Program-made: the position numbers and the translations under genes
Assembly: GCA_037447335.1 (NCBI GenBank)
Contig: JBBIGV010000002.1
Span: forward strand, 1-64,000
Origin: JBBIGV01 sp037447335
Lineage (GTDB): Bacteria; Bacteroidota; Ignavibacteria; Ignavibacteriales; Ignavibacteriaceae
Length of the DNA stretch: 64,000 nucleotides
Reading direction: 5' to 3'
Part shown: positions 17,378-26,746 of the stretch, piece after piece
How positions within the stretch are numbered: the stretch's first letter is position 1
How the letters are laid out: each line of letters opens with the position of its first letter
The notes under the pieces: generated by a model
Told to the model about the DNA's origin: nothing
Databases searched by the model: none
What the model saw: only the letters and a program-made list of their open reading frames with translations

Positions 17378-17770
17378 ATGAAAAAAGAAGAATTGGTTAA
17401 ATATTGGATTGATGCTTAAGAGATTGACTATAAAGCTATGGAGAATCTGGTTAAATCAAAGGATTATGTTTGGTCGGTTTTTTTAGATCATCTGGTAATT
17501 GAAAAAATATTAAAAGCATTAATCGTCTTTAATGATCGGGAATCAATTCCTAAAATTCACGATTTGAATAAACTTGCAATATCAGCAGGACTTCAATTAG
17601 ATGATTCCATGAAAAATATTTTAGATATTATAACCTCGTTTAATATAGAAACGAGATATCCCGATTATAAAAAAGAGTTTTATAAAAAATGCGATTCAGT
17701 TTTTACGTCCGGGCATATTGACAAAATTAAGGAAATACGGTTATGGCTGTTAGATCAACTGAAGAAATAA
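17378..17770 (+). pseudogene. HEPN-domain protein (HepT-like toxin), interrupted by an in-frame stop
   Basis: An ATG at 17378 opens a reading frame (MKKEELVKYWIDA) that meets TAA at 17417-17419. The same frame then continues without a break as EIDYKAMENLVKSKDYVWSVFLDHLVIEKIL to 17770. Restoring one codon (for example TCA, Ser) gives a normal 130-residue HEPN protein of the COG2250 type. The FNIETRYPDY motif is intact. An internal ATG at 17438 could give a 110-residue product lacking the first helix. The MNT gene overlaps its end, the usual HEPN-MNT toxin-antitoxin order. Either the toxin has been inactivated or the stop is a sequence error. Confidence 0.75.
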
Positions 17771-18066
17771 TGGATATTGTTAAAAGATATTATCATATTC
17801 TTTTAAAAGAAGGATACCCTGTGGAAAAAATTCTTCTGTTTGGATCATCTGCCCAAAATAAGCAAAGTGAATATAGTGATATTGATTTAGCGGTCGTGTT
17901 AAGCAGGTTTTCAAAAGATAAATTCAATACACGTTTGGAACTGATGAAATTAACAAGAGAATTTGAAGAAGTTATTGAACCTCATCCTTTTCTATCTTCG
18001 GAATTTGATGAGTTAGACCCTTTTGTATCTGAAATATTAAGAACCGGCGAAATCGTTTACTCCTGA
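17770..18066 (+). CDS. MNT-type nucleotidyltransferase, antitoxin of a HEPN-MNT pair
   Basis: About 98 residues from ATG 17770, which overlaps the HEPN stop by one base; an alternative in-frame ATG at 17743 gives 107. The minimal nucleotidyltransferase motif is LLFGSSAQNKQSEYSDIDLAVV: the GS signature, then the DxD metal-binding pair. A third acidic residue is expected in EPHPFLSSEFDELDP. In studied pairs the MNT protein AMPylates the HEPN toxin. Here the antitoxin reads as intact while the toxin carries a stop. Confidence 0.85.
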   Translation: MDIVKRYYHILLKEGYPVEKILLFGSSAQNKQSEYSDIDLAVVLSRFSKDKFNTRLELMKLTREFEEVIEPHPFLSSEFDELDPFVSEILRTGEIVYS

Positions 18067-18137
18067 ATTAATGCACAATTTCTGTTCATCAACAATAATC
18101 ATTCATAATATGTTGATGTTTTCCTTATGTATATTTT

Positions 18138-18437
18138 TCAGTGCTGTCCAAAATATTTTTTAAATATCCAATTAAATTTGAAAAACACTTAAATTTCCGA
18201 TGAATTTTATGCAGTTTAAAATGCATCCTTATTTCGTCCCTAACGGGATTTGATCCACTAGGTAAAGTAGGTGCGTTCAATTGAACGCCCCTACTGACGG
18301 GACAAATAACCATTAAATTTTAATATTAAGACAATAAAGAGTCCCTTTAGGGACTGAATATTTATAGATAAATTCGACAGACAGAGAATTCGGAGTCCCG
18401 TAGGGACGAAATAAAAAAATTGTTTTGGACAGATATG
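18138..18437 (-). mobile_element. MITE-like non-coding element, copy 2 (300 bp, fuller form)
   Basis: Same terminal repeats as the copy at 2172-2367: CTGTCCAAAA at 18144-18153 and TTTTGGACAG at 18423-18432, in opposite orientation. This longer copy holds several internal palindromes: GTCCCGTAGGGAC-type (about 18404-18416), GTCCCTTTAGGGAC-type (about 18340-18354) and GCGTTCAATTGAACGC (18273-18288), plus TTCGTCCCTAACGGG near 18235. These could fold into stable stem-loops. No coding frame is credible; a 62-codon reverse frame inside it is incidental. Confidence 0.75.
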
Positions 18438-18487
18438 ATATTTTTAGTTAGTTTTTTAATTCTGATGAATTTAATAAAGTCGTTATC

Positions 18488-20612
18488 TCACTTCATAAAT
18501 ATCATCTTACCAACTTCATTAAAACGTTTTCCAGAAACTCCTGAATTCGCCTCAAACTTGTAAATATAAACTCCACTTGGCAATGCCGAAGCATCAAAGA
18601 TTATTTCATACCATCCTGCATTTCTGTATTCATTTACAAGCGTTGCAATTTCTCTGCCAAGTATATCGTAAATCTTTAACCTTTGTAAACTGTACTCGGG
18701 CGCCTGCCAGCTAATCACTGTAACGGGATTAAACGGATTAGGATAATTCTGGAACAGTGCGTATTCAGCCGGGATATTTGTTTCCTCATTATCCAAATCC
18801 AAAGTCGGATCATAGGTTAAAGTATAATAACCTGTCTCAGGTGCATAAGAAATGTGCGGTACTAAACCAATATCCGTTGCCTTAATTCTGTAATGATACT
18901 TATAACCATTTCTCATTAAGCTCATATTCAGAGGGTAAGTTAATTTGTATATTGAGTGATAACGGAATATGGACAGCTTCATACGGAGCAATCCAAAGTG
19001 TATCAGTGCCTTTATTATAAAAACTCTCAACCAATACACCTTTTATGAAGTTAAACATCTTCAGGTTATTAAAATAAATCCTCGTGTAGTGATGATTAAC
19101 TTTAAAAGTAAACTCGAGGACAGAATCAGCGGTTGCAGTAACAGGTATAATAGTGAATTTCGGATTATGATCATAAGTATAAGTTTTGACCGAACTGCCG
19201 TCATGAATGATTGCCTCTATCAGCAGACTATTGTCCATAAAATCTATTCCCCCAAAATACCCCAAATAATAATTATAGTAATAACCGATGCTATCCAAAT
19301 AAAAATCTCTTTGCTCATAAGCATAATATGAATCTGGTCCTATCAATCCCTTAATATGTCTCTGCTTTCCAAATACGAATTTCCATTCTTCATAAACTTG
19401 CCGACCAAGACAAATCGCATTTGCTGGTAAAGAAAAATCCATAATTAAATAATCGGTACCATAAATACGGGTTAAATATCTGTTGTCTTCATATCTGAAC
19501 GGATCAATTCTCTTGTTGTAAATGTAATAAAGTTTATTCTGAATAAAAGTTGAATCGATAACTATTAAGGTATCAGAATAGTAGTGTTCCTGCACTTCAC
19601 TGCCTTGTTGTGATTTACTATACTTAAAGTAATGCCACTTATTTCCAACATGCAAAGGCACATATTGATAACCGGTATAAGGCGGCTCAGCTTCAGGATC
19701 ATATTTAAATAATAAATCAGAAGCAAGGAATACTAAATCGTTGTGCTTATGTATGTCGGTCGGGAACTGACCTGAGGCACCTCTGTAATTCCAGTTGTCT
19801 CCGAAATCTGATGAGGTATAAACTGCATCTGCGTAGCCCCAGCTTATTCCATTCTCATCAATCTTAATCAAACGAAAGTACTGATTATTGAATGTTATTG
19901 AAGACCAGGTTTCACCGCCATCTGTGGATCTAAGAAAGTATTGATCAAATACGGCACAAAGTACAATATTATCATCAAATGCTGATACCTGATACTCTTG
20001 ATAAATCGAAGCTGACTGATAAACCTGCAGCCACGAGGAACCATTATTAGTCGAGCGAAATATTCCGGTACCATACACTCCTGCGAAACACTTCCCATCG
20101 CCGGAAAATGCAAATGAGGTAACGGGCTTAATGCCAACACTTACAGATTCCCAGTTGATTCCTTTATCAGATGAAATAAAAACATACCCGTTATTTGTTC
20201 CGGCAAATACAGCACCGTTCGGATGAACTTCAATTGAAACTATATTAAATGCCTGAAGGTTACCCGGAAACCAGCTTATTCCCTTATCGTATGATACATA
20301 AATACCATAGCCGGAACTTCCAGCGTATATAATGCTGTCATCAATTGCAATTGACCGGACATGAACAGTGTATGGCGAAAGTGAAACAGGCAGCCAGGTT
20401 TGACCGTTATCAGGAGATTTTAAAAAATCATTGCCGGATAAAATGAATATACTTCCATCTGAAGTGCTACTTACAGTGCTAACCGATGATGTGCCGGAGT
20501 AAATAATCTGCCAGTAATATGCTTGCGATAAGGATGATGCGGGAAGGAACAAGAGAAAAATAAAAAAGAACGGCAGCACAAATTTATGCTTTATAACACA
20601 TATCCTTTTCAT
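18488..20612 (-). pseudogene. Secreted Asp-box (BNR) beta-propeller protein with type IX sorting domain, one frameshift
   Basis: From ATG 20612 the frame encodes a signal peptide (ending near LSQA) and five or so BNR/Asp-box repeats of the form S-x-D-x-G-x-x-W (SPDNGQTW, SSDKGINW, RSTNNGSSW, RSTDGGETW, SSDFGDNW). A second domain of about 250 residues follows. The frame ends at TAA after ELNEKWL. One base away the sequence continues as NGYKYHYRIKATDIG through to the sorting domain (NYPNPFNPVTVISW to the C-terminal MIFMK at 18488). Removing one A of the AAA run at 18909-18911 joins the two into about 707 residues. It is either a recent inactivation or a single-base sequence error. Confidence 0.8.
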
Positions 20613-20778
20613 AATAGACCACTCTATTATAAATAAGCAAATAGTTAATTAATTAGTCGCAGGATAAATAATAAAATATCCTCTCAAGTTCAAGCTATGC
20701 ACTTAAGCCTGAACCGGTGACAATTACATCCGAACCGGTTATAAAATCTATGTCTACTCCCGGTTTAAGAGATTTCTG

Positions 20779-21744
20779 TTAAAAACCGAGCCGTTCCATA
20801 TCAGCAACAAGCGATTTAACAGCATTAACTGAATTATCAAGCAATGCCTGCTCTTCTTTATCCAATGCAAAGTCAATAATTTTTTCAACGCCGTTTGAAC
20901 TAAGAACCGCCGGCACACCGACATAATATCCCTTTACTCCGAACTCACCATTAAGATAAGCGCAAACAGGCAGCACTCTTTTTTCATCATAAATAATGGA
21001 TTCGACCATAGCAATTGCCGAAGAAGCGGGCGAATAAAAAGCGGAACCGGTCTTAAGCAGCTTAACCACTTCTCCTCCCGCCATTTTTGTCCGCTCGACC
21101 ATTGCAGTCATTACTTCTGCTGCTTTCTGTTTATCGTTATACTTTCTTTCGAGCAGTTCCATTACAGGGATGCCATTAACATTTGCGTATCGAACTATGG
21201 GCACCATCGTATCACCGTGTCCGCCAAGCACCATTGCATTAACGTCTTTAACAGAAACACCAAGCTCCCATGCAATAAAGGTAGAAAAGCGGGAAGAATC
21301 GAGAATGCCTGCCTGACCGAAAACTTTATTATGAGGAATGCCGGTAATTTTCTGATACAACGTTACCATTGCATCAAGCGGATTTGAGACAATAATGCCA
21401 ATTGATTTAGGCGCATACTTTTTAACATTCTCAGCAACGTTCTGCATTATTTTTGCATTAGTTGTGAGAAGATCATCGCGGCTCATACCGGGTTTTCTCG
21501 GCAGCCCGGCAGTTACGATTACTATATCAGAAGCTTCAATATCTTTATAATCGTTTGTCCCCGCCATTTGCACATCGAATCGGTCAACACGTGCAGCTTC
21601 AGCAATATCGAGCATTTTACCCTGAGGCATGTCTTCAACAATATCAAACATGACAACATCACCTAATTGACGCATTGCAATCAGTTGAGCAAGCACCCCG
21701 CCTATTTGTCCGCCGCCTATTAAAGCGATTTTTTTACGCGACAT
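20779..21744 (-). CDS. mdh: Malate dehydrogenase (LDH-like type)
   Basis: 321 residues. It interconverts malate and oxaloacetate with NAD, in the TCA cycle. NAD fold: LIGGGQIGGVLA, with acidic VVMFDI at the end of strand 2. Substrate loop: TAGLPRKPGMSRDDLL, where the Arg selects malate over lactate. VSNPLDAM and the catalytic His in VLGGHGDTMVP are intact. SD AGGAGA lies just before the ATG. It is divergent from a second MDH gene 144 bases away. Confidence 0.95.
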   Translation of the reverse strand: MSRKKIALIGGGQIGGVLAQLIAMRQLGDVVMFDIVEDMPQGKMLDIAEAARVDRFDVQMAGTNDYKDIEASDIVIVTAGLPRKPGMSRDDLLTTNAKIMQNVAENVKKYAPKSIGIIVSNPLDAMVTLYQKITGIPHNKVFGQAGILDSSRFSTFIAWELGVSVKDVNAMVLGGHGDTMVPIVRYANVNGIPVMELLERKYNDKQKAAEVMTAMVERTKMAGGEVVKLLKTGSAFYSPASSAIAMVESIIYDEKRVLPVCAYLNGEFGVKGYYVGVPAVLSSNGVEKIIDFALDKEEQALLDNSVNAVKSLVADMERLGF

Positions 21745-21779
21745 TTTCTCTCCTGTCTTTATTTTAAAATTGGTTCGTT

Positions 21780-21809
21780 CAAAAATACTTATGCCGGTAT
21801 CTATTTCAA
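21780..21809 (-). promoter_or_regulatory. Bacteroidetes-type promoter of the reverse-strand mdh
   Basis: On the minus strand, TTG (complement of 21807-21809), a 19-base spacer, then TATTTTTG (complement of 21780-21787). The mdh start is 36 bases downstream. Confidence 0.5.
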
Positions 21810-21888
21810 AGAAGTAATTGAGAACGGGTATATCTTTGGAAGTTTTTATTTATTTTGGAAGACGCAATATTTAAGCAATTGAAACTAT

Positions 21889-22791
21889 ATGAAAAAAATT
21901 ACTGTAATTGGCGCCGGGAATGTCGGCGCTGCAACTGCACTAAAACTTGCTGAAAAACAGCTCGCAGAAGAAATAATCCTGCTAGACAAGCTGGAAGGAA
22001 TTCCGCAGGGAAAGGCTCTGGATATGTGGCAGAGCGGATCAGTGGAATTATTTGATTCCGTTATTCGGGGAACTAATGATTATGCGGACACCAAAAATTC
22101 CGGTTTAGTTATAATAACCGCCGGCTTACCCCGTAAACCGGGAATGAGCAGGGATGACCTGCTAAACAAAAATGTAGAAATAGTTAAATCGGTAACAGAA
22201 AAAGTTGTGGAGTATTCACCGCAATCAATAATTATTGTGGTTTCTAACCCTCTGGACGTTATGACCTACGCTGCATTGAAGGTAAGCGGTTTTGAGCGTA
22301 ATCGTGTTATAGGTATGGCAGGAATTCTTGATACTGCCAGGTTCAAAACTTTTATCGCGGAAGAACTTGATGTGTCGGTAAGTGATATCAGCGCAATGGT
22401 TTTAGGCGGTCACGGAGATTCGATGGTTCCGCTTGTAAGGTTTACTGCGATTAGTGGTGTTCCGGTTAGTGAATTTATCCCGCCGTACCGCCTGAATGAA
22501 ATAATTAAACGCACACGCAGCGGTGGAATTGAAATCGTAAATCATCTTAAAACCGGCAGCGCTTATTACGCTCCCTCTTCTGCTGCAGTTGAAATGGTGC
22601 ATTCCATCGTAAAGAACCGCAAGCGAATTCTTCCTTGTTCTGTATGGCTGCAGGGTGAATACGGTATTAGTGATGTGTTTTGCGGAGTGCCTGTTAAGCT
22701 TGGTACTAAAGGCATTGAAGAAATAATCGAACTTAAACTGGTTGAAAGCGAGTTATCGGCGCTCAGGAAGTCTGCAAATGAAGTCAGGTAA
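21889..22791 (+). CDS. Second malate dehydrogenase (LDH-like type)
   Basis: 300 residues, slightly shorter than usual at the C-terminus. NAD motif VIGAGNVGAATA with EIILLDK. Substrate loop TAGLPRKPGMSRDDLLN identical in its core to the neighbouring MDH. VSNPLDVMTYAAL and catalytic His in VLGGHGDSMVPL are present. All catalytic residues are kept, so it should be active. It differs from the neighbour throughout, so the two are diverged paralogues and not a recent duplication. Different cofactor, regulation or condition of use is possible but not shown. Confidence 0.9.
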   Translation: MKKITVIGAGNVGAATALKLAEKQLAEEIILLDKLEGIPQGKALDMWQSGSVELFDSVIRGTNDYADTKNSGLVIITAGLPRKPGMSRDDLLNKNVEIVKSVTEKVVEYSPQSIIIVVSNPLDVMTYAALKVSGFERNRVIGMAGILDTARFKTFIAEELDVSVSDISAMVLGGHGDSMVPLVRFTAISGVPVSEFIPPYRLNEIIKRTRSGGIEIVNHLKTGSAYYAPSSAAVEMVHSIVKNRKRILPCSVWLQGEYGISDVFCGVPVKLGTKGIEEIIELKLVESELSALRKSANEVR

Positions 22792-22809
22792 AGTATAAGA
22801 AAGCTTAAG

Positions 22810-23220
22810 CTATAATTTTACGGTAAGAATTGTTTCTGTACCATTCGGTGTTATGTTGTAACTCAAATCGTCCAGATAAAATCTCATCAGGTATAAACCG
22901 CGCCCGGAATCTTTAAGGAGGTTTTCGGGTTTGGTTGGATCAGGAACTGCCGCAGGATCAAATCCTTCCCCTTCATCTTTAATTTTGATTATTAATTTTT
23001 TCCCCTCGACAAATATATCTATGCTAACCTTCCTCTGACTATTGCACTTATTGCCGTGAATTATTGCATTTGTAGTTGCTTCGGTAACAGCTAATAACAG
23101 ACCCGGTATTTTTTCTTTATCAATTTTAAGTTCGTGCGAAAAAAAATTAACAAATTCTTCAACCGTAAGAAGATTATTCGGATCGCTGTCAATTTCGAGA
23201 CTGTATAAACTTTCGCTCAA
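22810..23220 (-). CDS. Anti-sigma-factor-type ATP-binding protein (RsbW/SpoIIAB-like HATPase)
   Basis: 136 residues. The start appears to be TTG 23220, as no ATG lies near. GHKL ATPase domain: N-box LLAVTEATTNAIIHGN, G1 KDEGEGFDP, and the ATP-lid with SGRGLYLMRFYLDDL. Such serine kinases bind an alternative sigma factor or phosphorylate a STAS anti-anti-sigma protein. No STAS or PP2C partner is next to it here. It lies 52 bases downstream of the outer-membrane protein gene on the same strand and may share its transcript. Confidence 0.85.
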   Translation of the reverse strand: MSESLYSLEIDSDPNNLLTVEEFVNFFSHELKIDKEKIPGLLLAVTEATTNAIIHGNKCNSQRKVSIDIFVEGKKLIIKIKDEGEGFDPAAVPDPTKPENLLKDSGRGLYLMRFYLDDLSYNITPNGTETILTVKL

Positions 23221-23272
23221 TTATAACTGCATTTTTTGTTAATTAAGATAAGAAAAAATATCCCGATTTCAA

Positions 23273-25180
23273 TTAAAAATTCCAGTTTACTTCCATCATC
23301 ACATTAGCCTGTTCTGCATCTGTGACGAAGTTCAGGTTGATAAATTCATACCATCCATAAATTCTGAAGTAGAGAGATTGCGATGAGAAAATTATAACTT
23401 CGGTGGTAGGACCCAGACTCCGGTACCTGGAAAACAGCACTCTTCTTCTTTTATCATAATTAAAAGTTTTTAATGAAAAATATCTCACTCCCATCGCTAA
23501 AGAAACAGCATCATAATTAAGAATAATTTTAGGTTCTCCAAACAATTCTTCGAGGTAGCGGGTAGGTTTTGTAGAAAAGGAAGCCCATCTTAAATCACCC
23601 TGTTCAGAAAGTTTTATGTAGCCATAAAATCCCAAAGTGAATCTGTTATTCAGCTTTATTTGAGAAGAATCAACTGCCGTAAACTGCCGGAATGAAAAGC
23701 TTCTGAAATTCGGGTTAAGATCTTCAAAATCGTAAACAGTATAATTAGCAGATACCTCGAATGAATTAAGCGAAGATACATTCTTTCCCCTATAATCTCC
23801 GCCTGCAGATAGTCTCAATATCCTGTTTACATTATTGTTTGAACTTCGCTCGGCAAGTATATAAACTATATGATTATATGTGCCTTCAGCAGAAACAAAT
23901 GCCTCAAAAAACGGATTAAGCTTTTTTGAATATCGGAGCCTGATGATAGACAATAATTCATCTCTGTCATCAAAGTTATCATCGCTTGGGGTATCGTACC
24001 TCAGCTTGTTCTGAAACAGACTGATAAGCAGCCTGTCGGTTGATGAAAACCTGAATTCACCAAGCAGCGAAACCGATGCGCGCGTCGAGTTATTATTCTT
24101 CCTGCTTTCGAGCCTTGAGCGTTCTTCGAAGAAGATATTTGGCGCACCCTCAAAATTTTTTGTGATATGTTTTTCATCCCGCTCTGAAATAAGCATCCGG
24201 AGAGAACCATTAAAAATTTTACTTGAATAACCGGCAGCAGATTCAAACTCTAATCGCAGTTCATTTATTTTTGTATCGAAAATTGATGAAGAAACATTTT
24301 GAAGAGTTCTGTAGCGTGTGTCTCTGTCAATATTTCTCCATATTGCTTTACCCGTCATGTCAAGCGTAAAGAGATTAAATATCCTGTTTATATAAAGCCG
24401 GTCCTGAATAAGATATGAGGTCTCAATTCTGCTTTGAATATTATTTACAACATCAAATTCACGTGAAGTAACAGAATCAGCTTCATAATAAAAATCTTTT
24501 CGCTGCTGGATGTATTTGATGTTAACAAAATTTGAAACATCACCTTCAAAATCATTAATAAGATAAAAGTTAAGATATCGCTGAGTGTTTTTGCGGGGTG
24601 AAATATCTTCATTTCTGAATTTTATTTCGGATGATATACTGAAGTCGGACAAGTGCAAATCATCAATCAAACCTTCCGCACCATAAATAAGTCCGTTATC
24701 GCTTTGTCCTATCTGCCGGTTATTAGCTATTCCGAAAAAAGGTGTAAATGCGATCTTTTCCTGAGGCTTGTAACTTGTAAAAATATTAATGCCTGATGCC
24801 GATGCCTGATTAATTTCTATTCTACGGTTATCGGATAAAATAACACTGTTCACATATATACCGGAAGATAATAATGGATTAAAATCATGTGCCCCAAGGA
24901 TTGAAAATACCTGTTCGTCCCTGATGCTCTTTTCGCCTGATTTTATAAAAGTAGAATTAAAATTTTCGAATACACTGATGTGAGACTGCCCGAAATTATG
25001 ACCATATCTGAAACCGGCAGTTAAATAATATGTGTTTAGCTGTTTATCAAATTTTGTATGAAATTTATTTGGCTGCTCAACGGTTGAAAGAATGCTTAAG
25101 CTATCGGAAACACTCTGCGCAAATGTTAATGAACTTGTAACTGTTAGAAATATGAGGATATGTGATCTGATACTGCGCAA
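23273..25180 (-). CDS. Predicted outer-membrane beta-barrel protein, unknown function
   Basis: 635 residues. The signal peptide ends at LTFAQ. The whole mature protein consists of amphipathic strands separated by short polar turns, often with alternating aromatics (for example FDKQLNTYYLTAGFRYG and the C-terminal VNWNF with terminal Phe). This fits a large outer-membrane barrel without a plug domain. I do not recognise a family. The preceding gene encodes a lipoprotein with FN3 domains 33 bases upstream, so they may work together at the cell surface. Confidence 0.7.
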   Translation of the reverse strand: MRSIRSHILIFLTVTSSLTFAQSVSDSLSILSTVEQPNKFHTKFDKQLNTYYLTAGFRYGHNFGQSHISVFENFNSTFIKSGEKSIRDEQVFSILGAHDFNPLLSSGIYVNSVILSDNRRIEINQASASGINIFTSYKPQEKIAFTPFFGIANNRQIGQSDNGLIYGAEGLIDDLHLSDFSISSEIKFRNEDISPRKNTQRYLNFYLINDFEGDVSNFVNIKYIQQRKDFYYEADSVTSREFDVVNNIQSRIETSYLIQDRLYINRIFNLFTLDMTGKAIWRNIDRDTRYRTLQNVSSSIFDTKINELRLEFESAAGYSSKIFNGSLRMLISERDEKHITKNFEGAPNIFFEERSRLESRKNNNSTRASVSLLGEFRFSSTDRLLISLFQNKLRYDTPSDDNFDDRDELLSIIRLRYSKKLNPFFEAFVSAEGTYNHIVYILAERSSNNNVNRILRLSAGGDYRGKNVSSLNSFEVSANYTVYDFEDLNPNFRSFSFRQFTAVDSSQIKLNNRFTLGFYGYIKLSEQGDLRWASFSTKPTRYLEELFGEPKIILNYDAVSLAMGVRYFSLKTFNYDKRRRVLFSRYRSLGPTTEVIIFSSQSLYFRIYGWYEFINLNFVTDAEQANVMMEVNWNF

Positions 25181-25213
25181 TTAATTTATTTATTTTAATA
25201 CGTAAATTAAAAA

Positions 25214-26197
25214 TTATGGAATTACAGTAAAGCTGTTTATTGGTGAAATGCTGTTTGGCTCGCTGCTTACGCTGTATGTTGCCGCGCGCCAGTAGTAAGT
25301 TTTATTCGGTTCAAGATATACAGGATTGAACGGAACTTTCAAAGTATCATTGATAATATTTGTTGAAAATTCAGTTGTCCAGAATTCGTCAAAATACTGA
25401 TTGCGCTGCACTATAATTTTGTATGCAGCCGGAGCGTTTACCGCCATCAAAATGAATTCACGGAAATACTGAAGCGTCATATTATTTTCGGGATGAATGA
25501 GAACCGGCATATCAAAAATCTGATCATGCACTTCATCTGATGGGATGCTGAAAAGATTTCCATGATCAACAGCTATTATTTTGTAGTAATATGTTTTATG
25601 AATCTCAAGACCGCTAGTGTCAGAAAAACTTATGTGCGGGGTAAACTTTATCTGATTAGAACTATCGGGCATAAAATCCGGCGATTCACTTCTGTGGATA
25701 ACATAACCGGCAATATCACTCTCGTGGTTTCTTTGCCAGGAAAGATAAATTGATTTTTCTCCTTCCCAATTCCGTGCATTTATAAAAAGACCAGCAGGCT
25801 TTTTCGGTGCGTAAAGATTTTCAGGTTTAGCAGATACTTCAGATGATTTTTCGCTCTCTCTTTCCCAAATATCTACTGCACTAACACGGTAATAATAAGT
25901 GCTGAAGTAAGAAAGAGAATCATCAAAAAAATAATTGTTCTTTGTTGATGCAATCTTCTGATAATCTGTATCCTCTTCTTTACGATAAATATTATAGTGA
26001 CTTAGCCCGGGTTCCCGGTTCTCTGACCAAACAATCAAGATTTCACCGTCATAAGCGAAGTAGACGCGAATATTTACCGGAACTGCCGGTGGTATAGCGC
26101 TGTCACCCGGACCCGAATCAGTAGGGCGTTCACAACCGCTTACTAACAGTATAATAGTAAGACATAACAGCCGGAAGAAGGAAAAATTCATAAACAT
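25214..26197 (-). CDS. Lipoprotein with fibronectin type III domains
   Basis: About 327 residues from ATG 26197; an in-frame TTG at 26227 would only add ten residues ahead of the signal peptide. The signal sequence ends in the lipobox LVSGC, so the Cys is probably lipidated. Two FN3 domains follow (VNIRVYFAYDGEILIVWSEN..., with Y-R-V-S-A-V-D, and then YLSWQRNHESDIAGYVIHRS with YYKIIAVD). The C-terminal third looks like another Ig-like module (PNKTYYWRAATYS). It is probably surface exposed. First gene of a three-gene reverse-strand run. Confidence 0.75.
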   Translation of the reverse strand: MFMNFSFFRLLCLTIILLVSGCERPTDSGPGDSAIPPAVPVNIRVYFAYDGEILIVWSENREPGLSHYNIYRKEEDTDYQKIASTKNNYFFDDSLSYFSTYYYRVSAVDIWERESEKSSEVSAKPENLYAPKKPAGLFINARNWEGEKSIYLSWQRNHESDIAGYVIHRSESPDFMPDSSNQIKFTPHISFSDTSGLEIHKTYYYKIIAVDHGNLFSIPSDEVHDQIFDMPVLIHPENNMTLQYFREFILMAVNAPAAYKIIVQRNQYFDEFWTTEFSTNIINDTLKVPFNPVYLEPNKTYYWRAATYSVSSEPNSISPINSFTVIP

Positions 26198-26324
26198 TTT
26201 GATTTCTAAAATTGACAAAGCGTACAATTTCCGTACTTAAAATATTGAGATTAACCAACACAAAAAAGTGTATTATTTTTTAGCGGACTGGGAATAAATT
26301 TGATTGCGGGCAGAATCGTTTAAA

Positions 26325-26355
26325 TTGACATTCAACCATAATTTGGATAATTTTG
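26325..26355 (+). promoter_or_regulatory. Bacteroidetes-type promoter of the nuo operon
   Basis: TTG at 26325-26327, a 20-base spacer, then TAATTTTG at 26348-26355, identical in layout to the rplU promoter. The nuoA ATG is 22 bases downstream, so the leader is short. Confidence 0.6.
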
Positions 26356-26377
26356 AACCCAAAATAGTAACAAATAA

Positions 26378-26746
26378 ATGATAGAAGAATACATCCCCAT
26401 ATTTATAGTAATGCTTGTGGCGCTGGTATTCGGTATTGGTGTAGTAATTTCATCAACGCTGTTCGGTCCTCAAAAGCCAACCAGTGAAAAGCTTTCTACT
26501 TACGAGAGCGGAATGCAGCCGGTTGGTACTACCAGGGAACGTATTTCTGTGAAATACTACCTCGTTGCAATGTTTTTTATCATCTTCGATCTGGAAGTTA
26601 TTTTTGTTTACCCATGGGCGGTGCAATTCAAAAAATTATTTGCTGAGTTTGGAATTTCTGTTTTTGTTTCGATGTTTATATTTCTGGTAGTTCTGGAGAT
26701 TGGTTATTTATATGCTTACAAGAAAGGTGGATTTAAATGGGATTAG
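26378..26746 (+). CDS. nuoA: NADH-quinone oxidoreductase subunit A
   Basis: 122 residues with three membrane helices (FIVMLVALVFGIGVVIS, YLVAMFFIIFDLEVIFVYPW, FVSMFIFLVVLEIGYLYAY). The conserved YESGMQPVG loop and FDLEVIF motif are present. It is part of the membrane arm of complex I near the quinone site. It overlaps nuoB by ten bases. Confidence 0.95.
   Translation: MIEEYIPIFIVMLVALVFGIGVVISSTLFGPQKPTSEKLSTYESGMQPVGTTRERISVKYYLVAMFFIIFDLEVIFVYPWAVQFKKLFAEFGISVFVSMFIFLVVLEIGYLYAYKKGGFKWD

Noticed and set aside
18125..18313. 62-codon reverse frame
   Set aside because: It lies within the repeat-rich MITE-like element and has no protein-like composition.
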